64,000 bases of DNA from Labrys sp. KNU-23. Its GTDB lineage: Bacteria; Pseudomonadota; Alphaproteobacteria; Rhizobiales; Labraceae. The stretch's first letter is position 1. The number at the start of each line of letters is the position of its first letter. The stretch is from contig NZ_CP043488.1 of NCBI RefSeq assembly GCF_008330945.1, positions 1,302,001-1,366,000 of the forward strand, in the 5' to 3' direction. The position numbers and the translations under genes were made by a program. Positions 54,372 through 62,176 of this stretch are shown here, in pieces. The notes under the pieces were generated by a model. The model was not told the origin of the DNA. It searched no databases and saw only the letters and a list, made by a program, of their open reading frames with translations.

Positions 54372-55133
54372 ATGACGAAGGCACGCATCGTCCTGATCAC
54401 CGGCGGCGGCATCGGCATCGGCCGCGCCAGCGCGAAGGCCTTCGCCGCCCTCGGCGACCATGTCGTGGTCACCGATATCCTGGAGGCGGAAGGCAAGGCC
54501 GTCGTCGACGAGATCAAGGCGGAGGGCGGTTCGGCCGAGTTCATGCTGCTCGACGTTCGCTCCACCGACCGCGCCGATGCCGTGGTCGCCGATATCGAGG
54601 CCCGCCATGGCGGCATCGACGTCGTCGTCGCCAATGCAGGCATCGCCCATCGGGTGCCACTCGCCAAGCTCGATGACGACAAGTGGGACCTCACCTTCGA
54701 CATCGACCTCAAGGGCATCTTCCGCGTGGTGCGGGCTGCCTTGCCCGGCATGCGCTCTCGCGGGTCCGGCGCCGTGGTCGCTCTCTCCTCGATCATGGGC
54801 GTGGCCTATGGCTGGGACGAGCATGTGCATTATTCCTCCGCCAAGGCCGGCGTCGTCGGCCTGGTGCGTGGCCTGGCCGTCGAGGTTGCCCGCGACGGCG
54901 TCCGGGTCAATGGCGTGGCCCCGGGTTACATCCGCACCGCCCAGCTCCTCTCCAAGGAACACTCGCTCGGCCCGGAAGGGGCGGAGACAGCCGGCGCCTT
55001 CATTCCCATGGGCCGTATCGGCGAGCCTGAAGAGATCGCCGACGTGATCGTTTTCCTAGCCTCTTCCAGCGCTCGCTACCTCACGGGCCAGACGCTGGTG
55101 GTCGATGGCGGCCTGCTGGTGGGCCGTTACTGA
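54372..55133 (+). CDS. Short-chain dehydrogenase/reductase
   Basis: A 253-residue SDR with VLITGGGIGIGRASAK, NAGIAHR, catalytic Ser in LSSIMG and YSSAK. The C-terminus LTGQTLVVDGGLLVGRY is typical. An AAGGAGAAG ribosome binding site precedes the ATG. It is only distantly similar to the SDR just upstream, so the pair probably performs successive steps on the same compound. Confidence 0.87.
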   Translation: MTKARIVLITGGGIGIGRASAKAFAALGDHVVVTDILEAEGKAVVDEIKAEGGSAEFMLLDVRSTDRADAVVADIEARHGGIDVVVANAGIAHRVPLAKLDDDKWDLTFDIDLKGIFRVVRAALPGMRSRGSGAVVALSSIMGVAYGWDEHVHYSSAKAGVVGLVRGLAVEVARDGVRVNGVAPGYIRTAQLLSKEHSLGPEGAETAGAFIPMGRIGEPEEIADVIVFLASSSARYLTGQTLVVDGGLLVGRY

Positions 55134-55169
55134 AACAAAAGCAAATGAACCAGAACCGGAGAAGGAACG

Positions 55170-56405
55170 ATGTCTGACCGAAGCGAGATGACGCGCCGCT
55201 CTTTGCTGAAGCGATCCGCGGGAATGATGGCCCTGGCCCTGGGCGGCGGCACGCCGTTCATGTCCTCCCGCGCCGCCTGGGCGCAGGGTGCCGGCCTGGC
55301 AAGCGAGAGCCTGCGCACGATCGGCCTGTCCGTCACGGTGCAGGAACGCATCCTGGCCGAATTCAAGGCTGCCTCCGGCGTGGGCACGACCTCGGGCACG
55401 GCCGCAACCTTTCCCGATGCCCAGACGAAGATCCTGTCGGGCTCGAAGGATTACGATTGCTGGGAGGTGATCGCCGAACGCCTGCCGTCGGTGGTGATGA
55501 CCAACAATGTCGCACCGATTGCGGCTTCGTCGCTGAAGAACTGGGCCAATATCCGCGATACCTTCACCAAGCCGAGCGACAAATGGGATCCCAAGGCCCA
55601 GATCACCGGCCAGATCTGGCAGGACGATGCCCACAGCCAGCTGTGGATGGTGCCGGCCGTCTATAATTACGACTCCATCGGCTACAATCCGGACGTCCTG
55701 TCGGATGAGGAGGCCAACACCTGGGCGGCCATCTTCGATCCCAAATGGAAAGGCAAGTCCGGCCTCAACACCGATCCGCTGATCGCCTTCGGGCAGGCCG
55801 TGATGGCCATGAACTCGCTCGGCCTGTCGGCGGTCAAGAACCCCGGCAATCCCTCGGAAGCCGAGATCGACGAGGCTGCGAAATTCCTGGTCTCGAAGAA
55901 GAAGGAAGGTCAGTTCCGCGCGCTCTGGGGTGATTTCGGCGAACTCGTCAATCTCCTCGCTTCCGGCGAAATGGTGGTGTGCGACGCCTGGCAGCCGGCC
56001 GTGATGGCGGTCAAGGCCCAGGGCAAGGCCTGCAGATATGCCCGCCCGAAGGAAGGCTACCGCGCCTGGGCGATCGGCCCCTCGCTCATCGCCGGCTCCG
56101 CCAACAAGGAAGCCGTGGCCGCCTACGCCGACTACTGGCTTTCGGGCAAGCCCGGCATCACCGTTTCGGAACAGGGCTATTATTCGCCGACGACCAACAT
56201 CAAGAGCGAGATGGCACCGGAAAAATACGCCTTCTGGTACGAAGGCAAACCCTGGGTCGGCGCAGCCGAGCGCGGCATCAAGGAAGGTGACCTGCGCGAT
56301 GGCGGCAGCCTGGCGGAACGGGCCGCCAACGTCGCCTATTGGCACCAGTGGCCGGATGCCTACGACCATCTCATTCAGAAATGGGACGAGTTCCTGAACG
56401 CCTGA
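55170..56405 (+). CDS. Extracellular solute-binding protein with Tat-type signal
   Basis: A 411-residue PotD-like binding protein. The N-terminus has a twin-arginine motif (TRRSLLKRSAG) followed by a hydrophobic stretch and an Ala-x-Ala site near AWAQG, so it is probably exported folded by the Tat system. The mature part contains WQPAVMAVKAQGKACRYARPKEGYRAWAIGPS and a WYEGKPWVG motif. It should feed the permeases at 51858-53606. A related protein without a signal is encoded at 60038. Confidence 0.87.
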   Translation: MSDRSEMTRRSLLKRSAGMMALALGGGTPFMSSRAAWAQGAGLASESLRTIGLSVTVQERILAEFKAASGVGTTSGTAATFPDAQTKILSGSKDYDCWEVIAERLPSVVMTNNVAPIAASSLKNWANIRDTFTKPSDKWDPKAQITGQIWQDDAHSQLWMVPAVYNYDSIGYNPDVLSDEEANTWAAIFDPKWKGKSGLNTDPLIAFGQAVMAMNSLGLSAVKNPGNPSEAEIDEAAKFLVSKKKEGQFRALWGDFGELVNLLASGEMVVCDAWQPAVMAVKAQGKACRYARPKEGYRAWAIGPSLIAGSANKEAVAAYADYWLSGKPGITVSEQGYYSPTTNIKSEMAPEKYAFWYEGKPWVGAAERGIKEGDLRDGGSLAERAANVAYWHQWPDAYDHLIQKWDEFLNA

Positions 56406-56471
56406 TCTCCATCCGGGCGGGAAGCGCACCTTTCCGCCCGCCTCCAGGCTATTCCCGCGGAGCAGCACGCG

Positions 56472-57566
56472 ATGATCCACGATCTCGAACTCATCAAGGT
56501 GGGCAAGGTCTATGACAACGGCACGCCTGCCGTCGCCGGTTTCGATCTTGCCGTAACCAAGGGGGAGTTCATCGCCTTTCTGGGCCCTTCCGGCTGCGGC
56601 AAGACGACCACATTGCGCATGATCGCCGGGTTCGAATCCATCTCATCCGGAGACATGCTGATCAAGGGCGCCCGCATCAATGACGTGCCGCCGGAACGCC
56701 GGCCGACATCGATGATCTTCCAGAACTACGCTCTCTTTCCCCATATGACCGTGCGCCGCAATGTCGGCTACGGCCTCGAGGTCAAGGGACTGGCGAAAGC
56801 CGAGCGCGACGCGAAGGTCGATCGCATCCTGGCCACGCTCGGGCTCGAGGATGTCGCGGACAAGCGTCCCGACAAGCTCTCCGGTGGCCAGCGCCAGCGT
56901 ATTGCCCTGGCACGCGGCCTCGTCGTCGAGCCTGACATCCTCCTGCTGGACGAACCGCTGGGCGCACTCGATGCCAATCTGCGCAAGGCGATCCAGAACG
57001 AATTGAAGCTGCTGCAGAAAAGATTGGGCGTCACCTTCGTGTTCGTGACCCATGCCCAGTCGGAGGCCCTCGCCCTGTCCGATCGCATCGTGGTGATGAA
57101 CCAGGGGCGTGTCGAGCAGATCAGCCCGCCGCACCAGCTCTACACCCGGCCGAACACGCCGTTCGTGGCGCAGTTCATCGGCCGCAACACCATTCTCGAC
57201 GGCTCCGTCGGCGGTGTCGAGGACGGGCGCGTGGTGGTCGATACCCCGCTCGGCATCCTGCGCGGCACGGCGAACGGCACCCTGGCCAATGGCGGTGCCG
57301 CCAAGATCGTGGTCCCGGCCGAAGCCATAGAAGTCCGCTCGGCCTCGGACGGGCGCGCAACCGAGATGGCCAATGCCGTTGCGGCAACAGTCCGGCGCCT
57401 CGATGTCGTCGGGCACATCTCGCATCTGTCCGTCGAGCTTCCGGGAGGCCGGGCGGTCTCGCTGGAGGCGCATGTCGAGAAATACCCGCCGGGCCTCTTC
57501 ACCCCGGGGGGTGAGGTCGTGCTGGCCTGGAATGCTGCCGAGGCCACGGTCATTCCAGCCGCCTGA
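56472..57566 (+). CDS. PotA-type ABC transporter ATP-binding protein (second in the operon)
   Basis: A 364-residue ATPase: Walker A GPSGCGKTT, LSGGQRQRIALARGL, ILLLDEPLGALDANL and a TOBE domain. It lies directly behind the binding-protein gene. With the ATPase at 50731 the operon encodes two ATPases but only one permease pair, so they may form a heterodimer or serve alternative assemblies. Confidence 0.9.
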   Translation: MIHDLELIKVGKVYDNGTPAVAGFDLAVTKGEFIAFLGPSGCGKTTTLRMIAGFESISSGDMLIKGARINDVPPERRPTSMIFQNYALFPHMTVRRNVGYGLEVKGLAKAERDAKVDRILATLGLEDVADKRPDKLSGGQRQRIALARGLVVEPDILLLDEPLGALDANLRKAIQNELKLLQKRLGVTFVFVTHAQSEALALSDRIVVMNQGRVEQISPPHQLYTRPNTPFVAQFIGRNTILDGSVGGVEDGRVVVDTPLGILRGTANGTLANGGAAKIVVPAEAIEVRSASDGRATEMANAVAATVRRLDVVGHISHLSVELPGGRAVSLEAHVEKYPPGLFTPGGEVVLAWNAAEATVIPAA

Positions 57567-57621
57567 CAGATCGTTCTTTCAAAAAGCATCAATTTCAACA
57601 TGAAATGAGGAGACCTCACCC

Positions 57622-58503
57622 ATGGCAAAGGAAATACTCTGCGGCTTCGGCGTCGACGTCGATGCGGTCGCCGGCTGGCTCGGTTCCTATGGCGGCGAGG
57701 ATTCGCCGGACGACATCTCGCGCGGCCTCTTCGCCGGCGAGGTCGGTTCCCCTCGCCTGGTCAAGCTGTTCGAACGCTTCGGCATCAAGACGACCTGGTT
57801 CATCCCGGGCCACTCGATCGAAACCTTTCCCGATGAGATGCAGGCCGTCGCCGACGCCGGCCACGAGATCGGCATCCACGGCTATACCCATGAAAACCCG
57901 ATTGCGATGACGCGCGAGCAGGAGATCGAGATCCTCGACAAATGCATCGATCTCGTCACCAAGCTCTCGGGCAAGCGCCCCACCGGCTACGTCGCGCCCT
58001 GGTGGGAATTCTCCAACGTCACCAATGAGCTGCTGCTCGAGCGCGGCATCAAATACGACCATTCGCTGATGCACAACGACTTCACGCCCTATTATGTGCG
58101 TGTCGGTGATTCCTGGACCAAGATCGATTATTCCGGCAAGCCCAAGGACTGGATGGTACCGCTGAAGCGGGGGCATGAGACCGACCTCATCGAAATCCCG
58201 GCTTCCTGGTATCTCGACGACCTGCCGCCGATGATGTTCATCAAGAAGGCGCCCAACAGCCACGGCTTCGTCAATCCGCACGATATCGAGCAGCTCTGGC
58301 GCGACCAGTTCGACTGGGTCTATCGCGAGATGGACTATGCCGTCTTCCCGATCACGATCCATCCCGACGTGTCGGGCCGCCCGCAAGTCCTGATGATGCT
58401 GGAGCGCCTCTATGCGCATATGGCCAAGCATCCCGGCGTCAAGTTCGTCACCATGAACGAAATGGCCGACGATTTCGCCAAGCGCTTTCCGCGCAAGAAG
58501 TGA
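57622..58503 (+). CDS. Polysaccharide deacetylase-fold hydrolase (PgdA/imidase-like)
   Basis: A 293-residue NodB-fold metalloenzyme. It has the first metal motif at [27 protein letters not shown] with the two metal His residues, and a C-terminal [12 protein letters not shown] motif. The pattern is closer to cyclic imidase/PgdA-like and PuuE allantoinase-like proteins than to chitin deacetylases. It has no signal peptide, so a cytoplasmic amide or imide is the more likely substrate than peptidoglycan. A GAGGAG ribosome binding site precedes the ATG. Confidence 0.83.
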   Translation: MAKEILCGFGVDVDAVAGWLGSYGGEDSPDDISRGLFAGEVGSPRLVKLFERFGIKTTWFIPGHSIETFPDEMQAVADAGHEIGIHGYTHENPIAMTREQEIEILDKCIDLVTKLSGKRPTGYVAPWWEFSNVTNELLLERGIKYDHSLMHNDFTPYYVRVGDSWTKIDYSGKPKDWMVPLKRGHETDLIEIPASWYLDDLPPMMFIKKAPNSHGFVNPHDIEQLWRDQFDWVYREMDYAVFPITIHPDVSGRPQVLMMLERLYAHMAKHPGVKFVTMNEMADDFAKRFPRKK

Positions 58504-58580
58504 CGAAGGAGGCCGGGCCCCCTATCCTGGGTCCGGCCATCACTATTGCCGGAAAAGGCGCCGCAACGAGGAAGATCTGC

Positions 58581-58913
58581 ATGTGTTCGCTCTGCGGCAT
58601 TCTGGGTGGCAATGAGCACTGGGCCGATGCCGTGGCCCGGCCGGGCGTCTTCACGCGCAATGGCGACAGGATCGATCGCCGCCGCGAGCGGATGAACCGC
58701 GTGCGCATTGCCTGCCAGGTTCTCGAACCCTTCGGCATGACCCTCTCCGACTGGCAGGGCGCTTCCTTCCTCCTGTCGACCAAAACCGGCAAGACCGAGA
58801 TCATCGATGATCTCGGGCATCTGTGGCCGGCCGCCGAAAGGCTGGCCCGGAGGGCCTGCGATCCGCTCTCCCTGCCGGTGATCGAGGCCATGGAGAAGCG
58901 ACATGGCCGCTGA
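58581..58913 (+). CDS. Small CxxC protein associated with the CobW gene
   Basis: A 110-residue protein starting MCSLCGILGGNEHWADAV, with a CxxC pair and a nearby His at the N-terminus. The rest is soluble and mixed. I recognise no named domain. The ATG has a GAGGAAG ribosome binding site; the frame is open to 58500. Its end overlaps the CobW gene by 11 bases. A metal-binding partner of the CobW chaperone is a reasonable but unproved idea. Confidence 0.65.
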   Translation: MCSLCGILGGNEHWADAVARPGVFTRNGDRIDRRRERMNRVRIACQVLEPFGMTLSDWQGASFLLSTKTGKTEIIDDLGHLWPAAERLARRACDPLSLPVIEAMEKRHGR

Positions 58914-59988
58914 GGTCCCGGCCTTCACCCCGATCCACCTCCTCACCGGCTTCCTCGGTTCGGGCAAGACGACTTTGCTGCGGCGGCTCCTGGAGGACCC
59001 GGCCATGGCCCGCACGGCCGTGCTGATCAACGAATTCGGCGAGATCGGCCTCGACCACCATCTGCTCGAGCCCATCGACGAGACCATGGTGCTGCTGCCG
59101 TCGGGGTGCCTTTGCTGCACGATCCGCGGCGAGCTGGCCCAGGCGATCCGCGACATCCATGCCAGGCGCGAGCGCGGCGACATCCCGCCCTTCGACCGGC
59201 TGATGATCGAGAGCACCGGCCTGGCCGATCCCTTCCCGATCCTGTCGACCATCAAGGCCGATCCCGTGCTGCGGCACCATTTCCGGCCAGGCGTGGTGGT
59301 TGCCACCGTTGATGCGGTGAACGGCCAGTTCCAGCTCGAAAACCATATCGAGTCGACCCGTCAGGCCGCAATCGCCGATCGACTCGTGCTGACCAAGACC
59401 GATATCGCCGACGAGGTGACGGTTGCCCGTCTCCTTGATCGGCTTGGTCGCTTCAATCCGGATGCACCGGTCCTGCGGGGGGCTGATCAGGACTTCAATG
59501 TCGGGGAACTGTTCGAGCGCGATGGCTTCGTCCCTACCGGCCAACCGCAGCGCTCGACCCGCACCTGGTTCCGCCAGACATTCCAAAGCGACAATCCGCT
59601 CCCCGGCGAGGCAACCGACCAATTTCAACACGAGCACGGTTCAGGCGACCGCACGCGACATGGCGAGCGCATCCACTCCTTCGTGGTCACGGTCGATGAA
59701 CCGATCGACTGGACGGCCTTCGGCATCTGGCTGACCATGCTCCTCAACCGACATGGCGACCGTATCCTGCGGGTAAAGGGCATGCTCAACCTGGCCGGGG
59801 AGAGTGCCCCGGTGGCGATCCACGGGGTGCAGCATTTGGTACATACGCCGGTGCATATGCAGGCCTGGCCTGATGGCGATCGGCGCTCACGCATCGTTTT
59901 CATCGTGGATGATCTCGATTCCAGCTTGATCCGGCGCTCCCTGGCAGCCTTCAACAGATTGGCGGCTCCCCTGTCGCAGCAATCATGA
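58903..59988 (+). CDS. CobW/P47K (COG0523) GTPase, metal chaperone type
   Basis: A 361-residue G3E GTPase: Walker A GFLGSGKTT near residues 15-23, the SGCLCC metal-binding motif near 67-72, TKTDIAD for guanine recognition, and a C-terminal CobW_C domain including the RILRVKGMLNL segment. A His-rich spacer (QFQHEHGSGDRTRHGERIH) before that domain is typical. COG0523 proteins deliver zinc, cobalt or other metals; the metal-dependent hydrolase encoded at 57622 is a likely client. Confidence 0.88.
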   Translation: MAAEVPAFTPIHLLTGFLGSGKTTLLRRLLEDPAMARTAVLINEFGEIGLDHHLLEPIDETMVLLPSGCLCCTIRGELAQAIRDIHARRERGDIPPFDRLMIESTGLADPFPILSTIKADPVLRHHFRPGVVVATVDAVNGQFQLENHIESTRQAAIADRLVLTKTDIADEVTVARLLDRLGRFNPDAPVLRGADQDFNVGELFERDGFVPTGQPQRSTRTWFRQTFQSDNPLPGEATDQFQHEHGSGDRTRHGERIHSFVVTVDEPIDWTAFGIWLTMLLNRHGDRILRVKGMLNLAGESAPVAIHGVQHLVHTPVHMQAWPDGDRRSRIVFIVDDLDSSLIRRSLAAFNRLAAPLSQQS

Positions 59989-60037
59989 TCAAGCGATTTG
60001 GAATGCCATTGTCACTGCTCCGCCGTCCGAGCTCCCC

Positions 60038-61261
60038 ATGACGGGAGATGTACTGGAAGAAAAGCTCTCGGCACCCGCCTTGCGCCTCGCGGAACGGCCG
60101 ACCCTGCGGGTATTGGGAACCGAGATTTCGCATCTGGAGGAACTGCGCCTCAGGGCAGAAGCCGATCTGGGGATCAATGTCGTCTTCGATACCCAGGATT
60201 TCATCACCACCCAGCACAAGGCGGCGGCAGAGCCGGGCAGCTATGATGTCTATGACCAGTGCTTCCACAACCTCGACATCGTCTGGTATTGGCGCGCCAT
60301 CCAGCCCATCGATCTCACACGCATCCCGCTCTGGGGCGAAATCACCGATCTGACCAAGACGGGGCGGCTCGATCCGGGGGCTCGCGTCGGTTTCGGTGAC
60401 GCCCCCGTTACCAAGCTCTTCGTGCAGCCCAACCGTGCCTTGGGCCCGACACCCTCACGGTGGCTTTCGATGCTGCCGACCACGCATAATTTCGATTCCT
60501 TCGCTTTCCGGCCCGATCTCGCCAATGGTGATGCCGAGCAGATCGTGTCCTGGGGTGCCCTGCTCGACGAGCATTGGCATGGCAAGGCGGCCCTGGTCGA
60601 CGAACCGGCGATCGGTGTTTTCGACGCGGCTCTCGCTGCCCAGTCGCTGGGATTGATGAGCTTCGAGGATATCGGCAACATGTCGACCGAGGAGATCGAC
60701 ACCCTGCTGGGCATCCTGATCGATCGGCGCAGGAGTGGATTTTTCGCCGGGTTCTGGAAGACCGCCGCGGAAGCGGCTGGCCTGATGCGCGATGGCGGGG
60801 TTGTCATCCAGAGCATGTGGTCGCCCGGCATCACCGCCTTGCGCCATTGCAACGTACCCGTGATGGAGGCCGTCCCCCGCGAAGGCTATCGAGCCTGGCA
60901 TGGCGGCCTGTGCCTTTCGAGCAACCTGTCCGGCCGCATGCTCGACGTCGCCTATGACTATCTGAACTGGTGGCTGTCCGGCTGGCCGGGCGCGGTGATG
61001 GCCCGCCAGGGCTACTACATGTCCATCCCCGCTCGGGTCCGGACCTACCTGACACCGGACGAGTGGGCCTACTGGTATGAAGGCCTGCCGACGCAGGCTG
61101 ACTTGCCCGGTCCGGACGGCACCATCACCGTCAGGGCCGGATCCGCGCGCGATGGCGGATCATACCGGCAGCGCGCCAACTCGATCGCCGTCTGGAACAC
61201 GACGATGGACGAGCACAATTATCTGGTTCGCCGGTGGTCGCGATTGGTCACGGCCAATTAG
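60038..61261 (+). CDS. Solute-binding-protein homologue without a signal peptide
   Basis: A 407-residue protein related to the binding protein at 55170. Both have the GYRAW segment, a WLSG/GYY stretch, WYEG and RDGGS(Y/L) followed by a YxR/L-W ending. It starts MTGDVLEEKLSAPALRLAERPTL with no hydrophobic export signal, and no upstream start in the same frame adds one. It should therefore be cytoplasmic, perhaps a sensor or carrier for the same ligand. The alternative is a mis-evolved or non-exported paralogue. It is the last gene of the group. Confidence 0.75.
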   Translation: MTGDVLEEKLSAPALRLAERPTLRVLGTEISHLEELRLRAEADLGINVVFDTQDFITTQHKAAAEPGSYDVYDQCFHNLDIVWYWRAIQPIDLTRIPLWGEITDLTKTGRLDPGARVGFGDAPVTKLFVQPNRALGPTPSRWLSMLPTTHNFDSFAFRPDLANGDAEQIVSWGALLDEHWHGKAALVDEPAIGVFDAALAAQSLGLMSFEDIGNMSTEEIDTLLGILIDRRRSGFFAGFWKTAAEAAGLMRDGGVVIQSMWSPGITALRHCNVPVMEAVPREGYRAWHGGLCLSSNLSGRMLDVAYDYLNWWLSGWPGAVMARQGYYMSIPARVRTYLTPDEWAYWYEGLPTQADLPGPDGTITVRAGSARDGGSYRQRANSIAVWNTTMDEHNYLVRRWSRLVTAN

Positions 61262-61318
61262 CCCTGGCGTGGCATCACGACAGGAAAGCCTGCCCAAGGC
61301 AGCTTCTTGCTGCAGCTC

Positions 61319-62176
61319 TCATGGCGCACCAAACGCGAAGCGCACCGCCTGGTTGACGGCGCCGGGCAGCACGGACATGTGATTTTCACCCTCCAGCAGT
61401 TGAAAGGAGGCCGCAAGACCCGGCACACTTGCCAGGCGCTCCGCCATGGCCCGGGCATTGTCGACAATCCGGCTTTCCTCATGGCCTCGGGCACGCTCGA
61501 CCGCGTCAATCGCCCCGATCTGAAACGGAGCCAGGCGCTGTTCGTACTCGCCGGCTATCACCAGCACGCGCCCCGGAGGTTTTGCCTCCGCTCGCGCCAC
61601 GAAGCGCTCGGCTTCATCGACGATGCCAGCCCCTTCCCACCAGATCGCCGGGCTTGCTGCGATCCAGGTCGAGAAGGCGTCCGGCCTGCGGAACAAGGCA
61701 TGCAGGACGAACAGGCCACCGAAGGAATGACCGAATATGGCCTGCCTCTTCGCATCGATGGGTGCCCGCGACGCAATCTGGGGCTTGAGTTCGTCTTCGA
61801 TGAACGCCAGGAAATGGTCGGCTCCGCCGGTACGCACCTCGGGGCCGCCCGGCGTGTGCGGTGGATAGGTCTGGCCCGGCGGAGGACCCATGTCCCAGGA
61901 TCGACGCACGCTGTCATAGGCCTCTGGCGTCGGATAGCCGATGCCGACCAAAACTCCTGGCATGATACCCGTCCCGAGCGGATAGGCGGCCTGGACCCGC
62001 ACGGTATCGACTGCGGTTCCGACAACGGCATTGGCATCGAGGAAGTAGAGGATCGGCCATCCCTGCGGTGGTGGCACTTCCTTCGGAATGCGCAGGAAGA
62101 TGCGGTAGGGCGGCATCTGCGAAGCCGGAGCCAGATCGAAACAGATGGTGTCGGGGATGAGACCTTGTGAATTCAT
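61319..62176 (-). CDS. Siderophore-esterase-like alpha/beta hydrolase (IroE/BesA type)
   Basis: A 285-residue hydrolase: WPILYFLDANAVVGTAVD oxyanion-strand region, GHSFGGLFVLHAL nucleophile elbow and a C-terminal GENHMSVLP with the catalytic His. This is the esterase D / ferri-siderophore hydrolase pattern. The ATG overlaps the stop of the FhuB-type permease (ATGA). It likely releases iron from an imported siderophore by ester cleavage in the cytoplasm; no signal peptide is seen. Confidence 0.8.
   Translation of the reverse strand: MNSQGLIPDTICFDLAPASQMPPYRIFLRIPKEVPPPQGWPILYFLDANAVVGTAVDTVRVQAAYPLGTGIMPGVLVGIGYPTPEAYDSVRRSWDMGPPPGQTYPPHTPGGPEVRTGGADHFLAFIEDELKPQIASRAPIDAKRQAIFGHSFGGLFVLHALFRRPDAFSTWIAASPAIWWEGAGIVDEAERFVARAEAKPPGRVLVIAGEYEQRLAPFQIGAIDAVERARGHEESRIVDNARAMAERLASVPGLAASFQLLEGENHMSVLPGAVNQAVRFAFGAP

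Noticed and set aside
59985..60041. An 18-residue reading frame (MIKRFGMPLSLLRRPSSP) just before the signal-less binding-protein homologue
   Set aside because: Overlap with both neighbours by ATGA makes translational coupling possible, but it is too short to support and does not supply a signal peptide.
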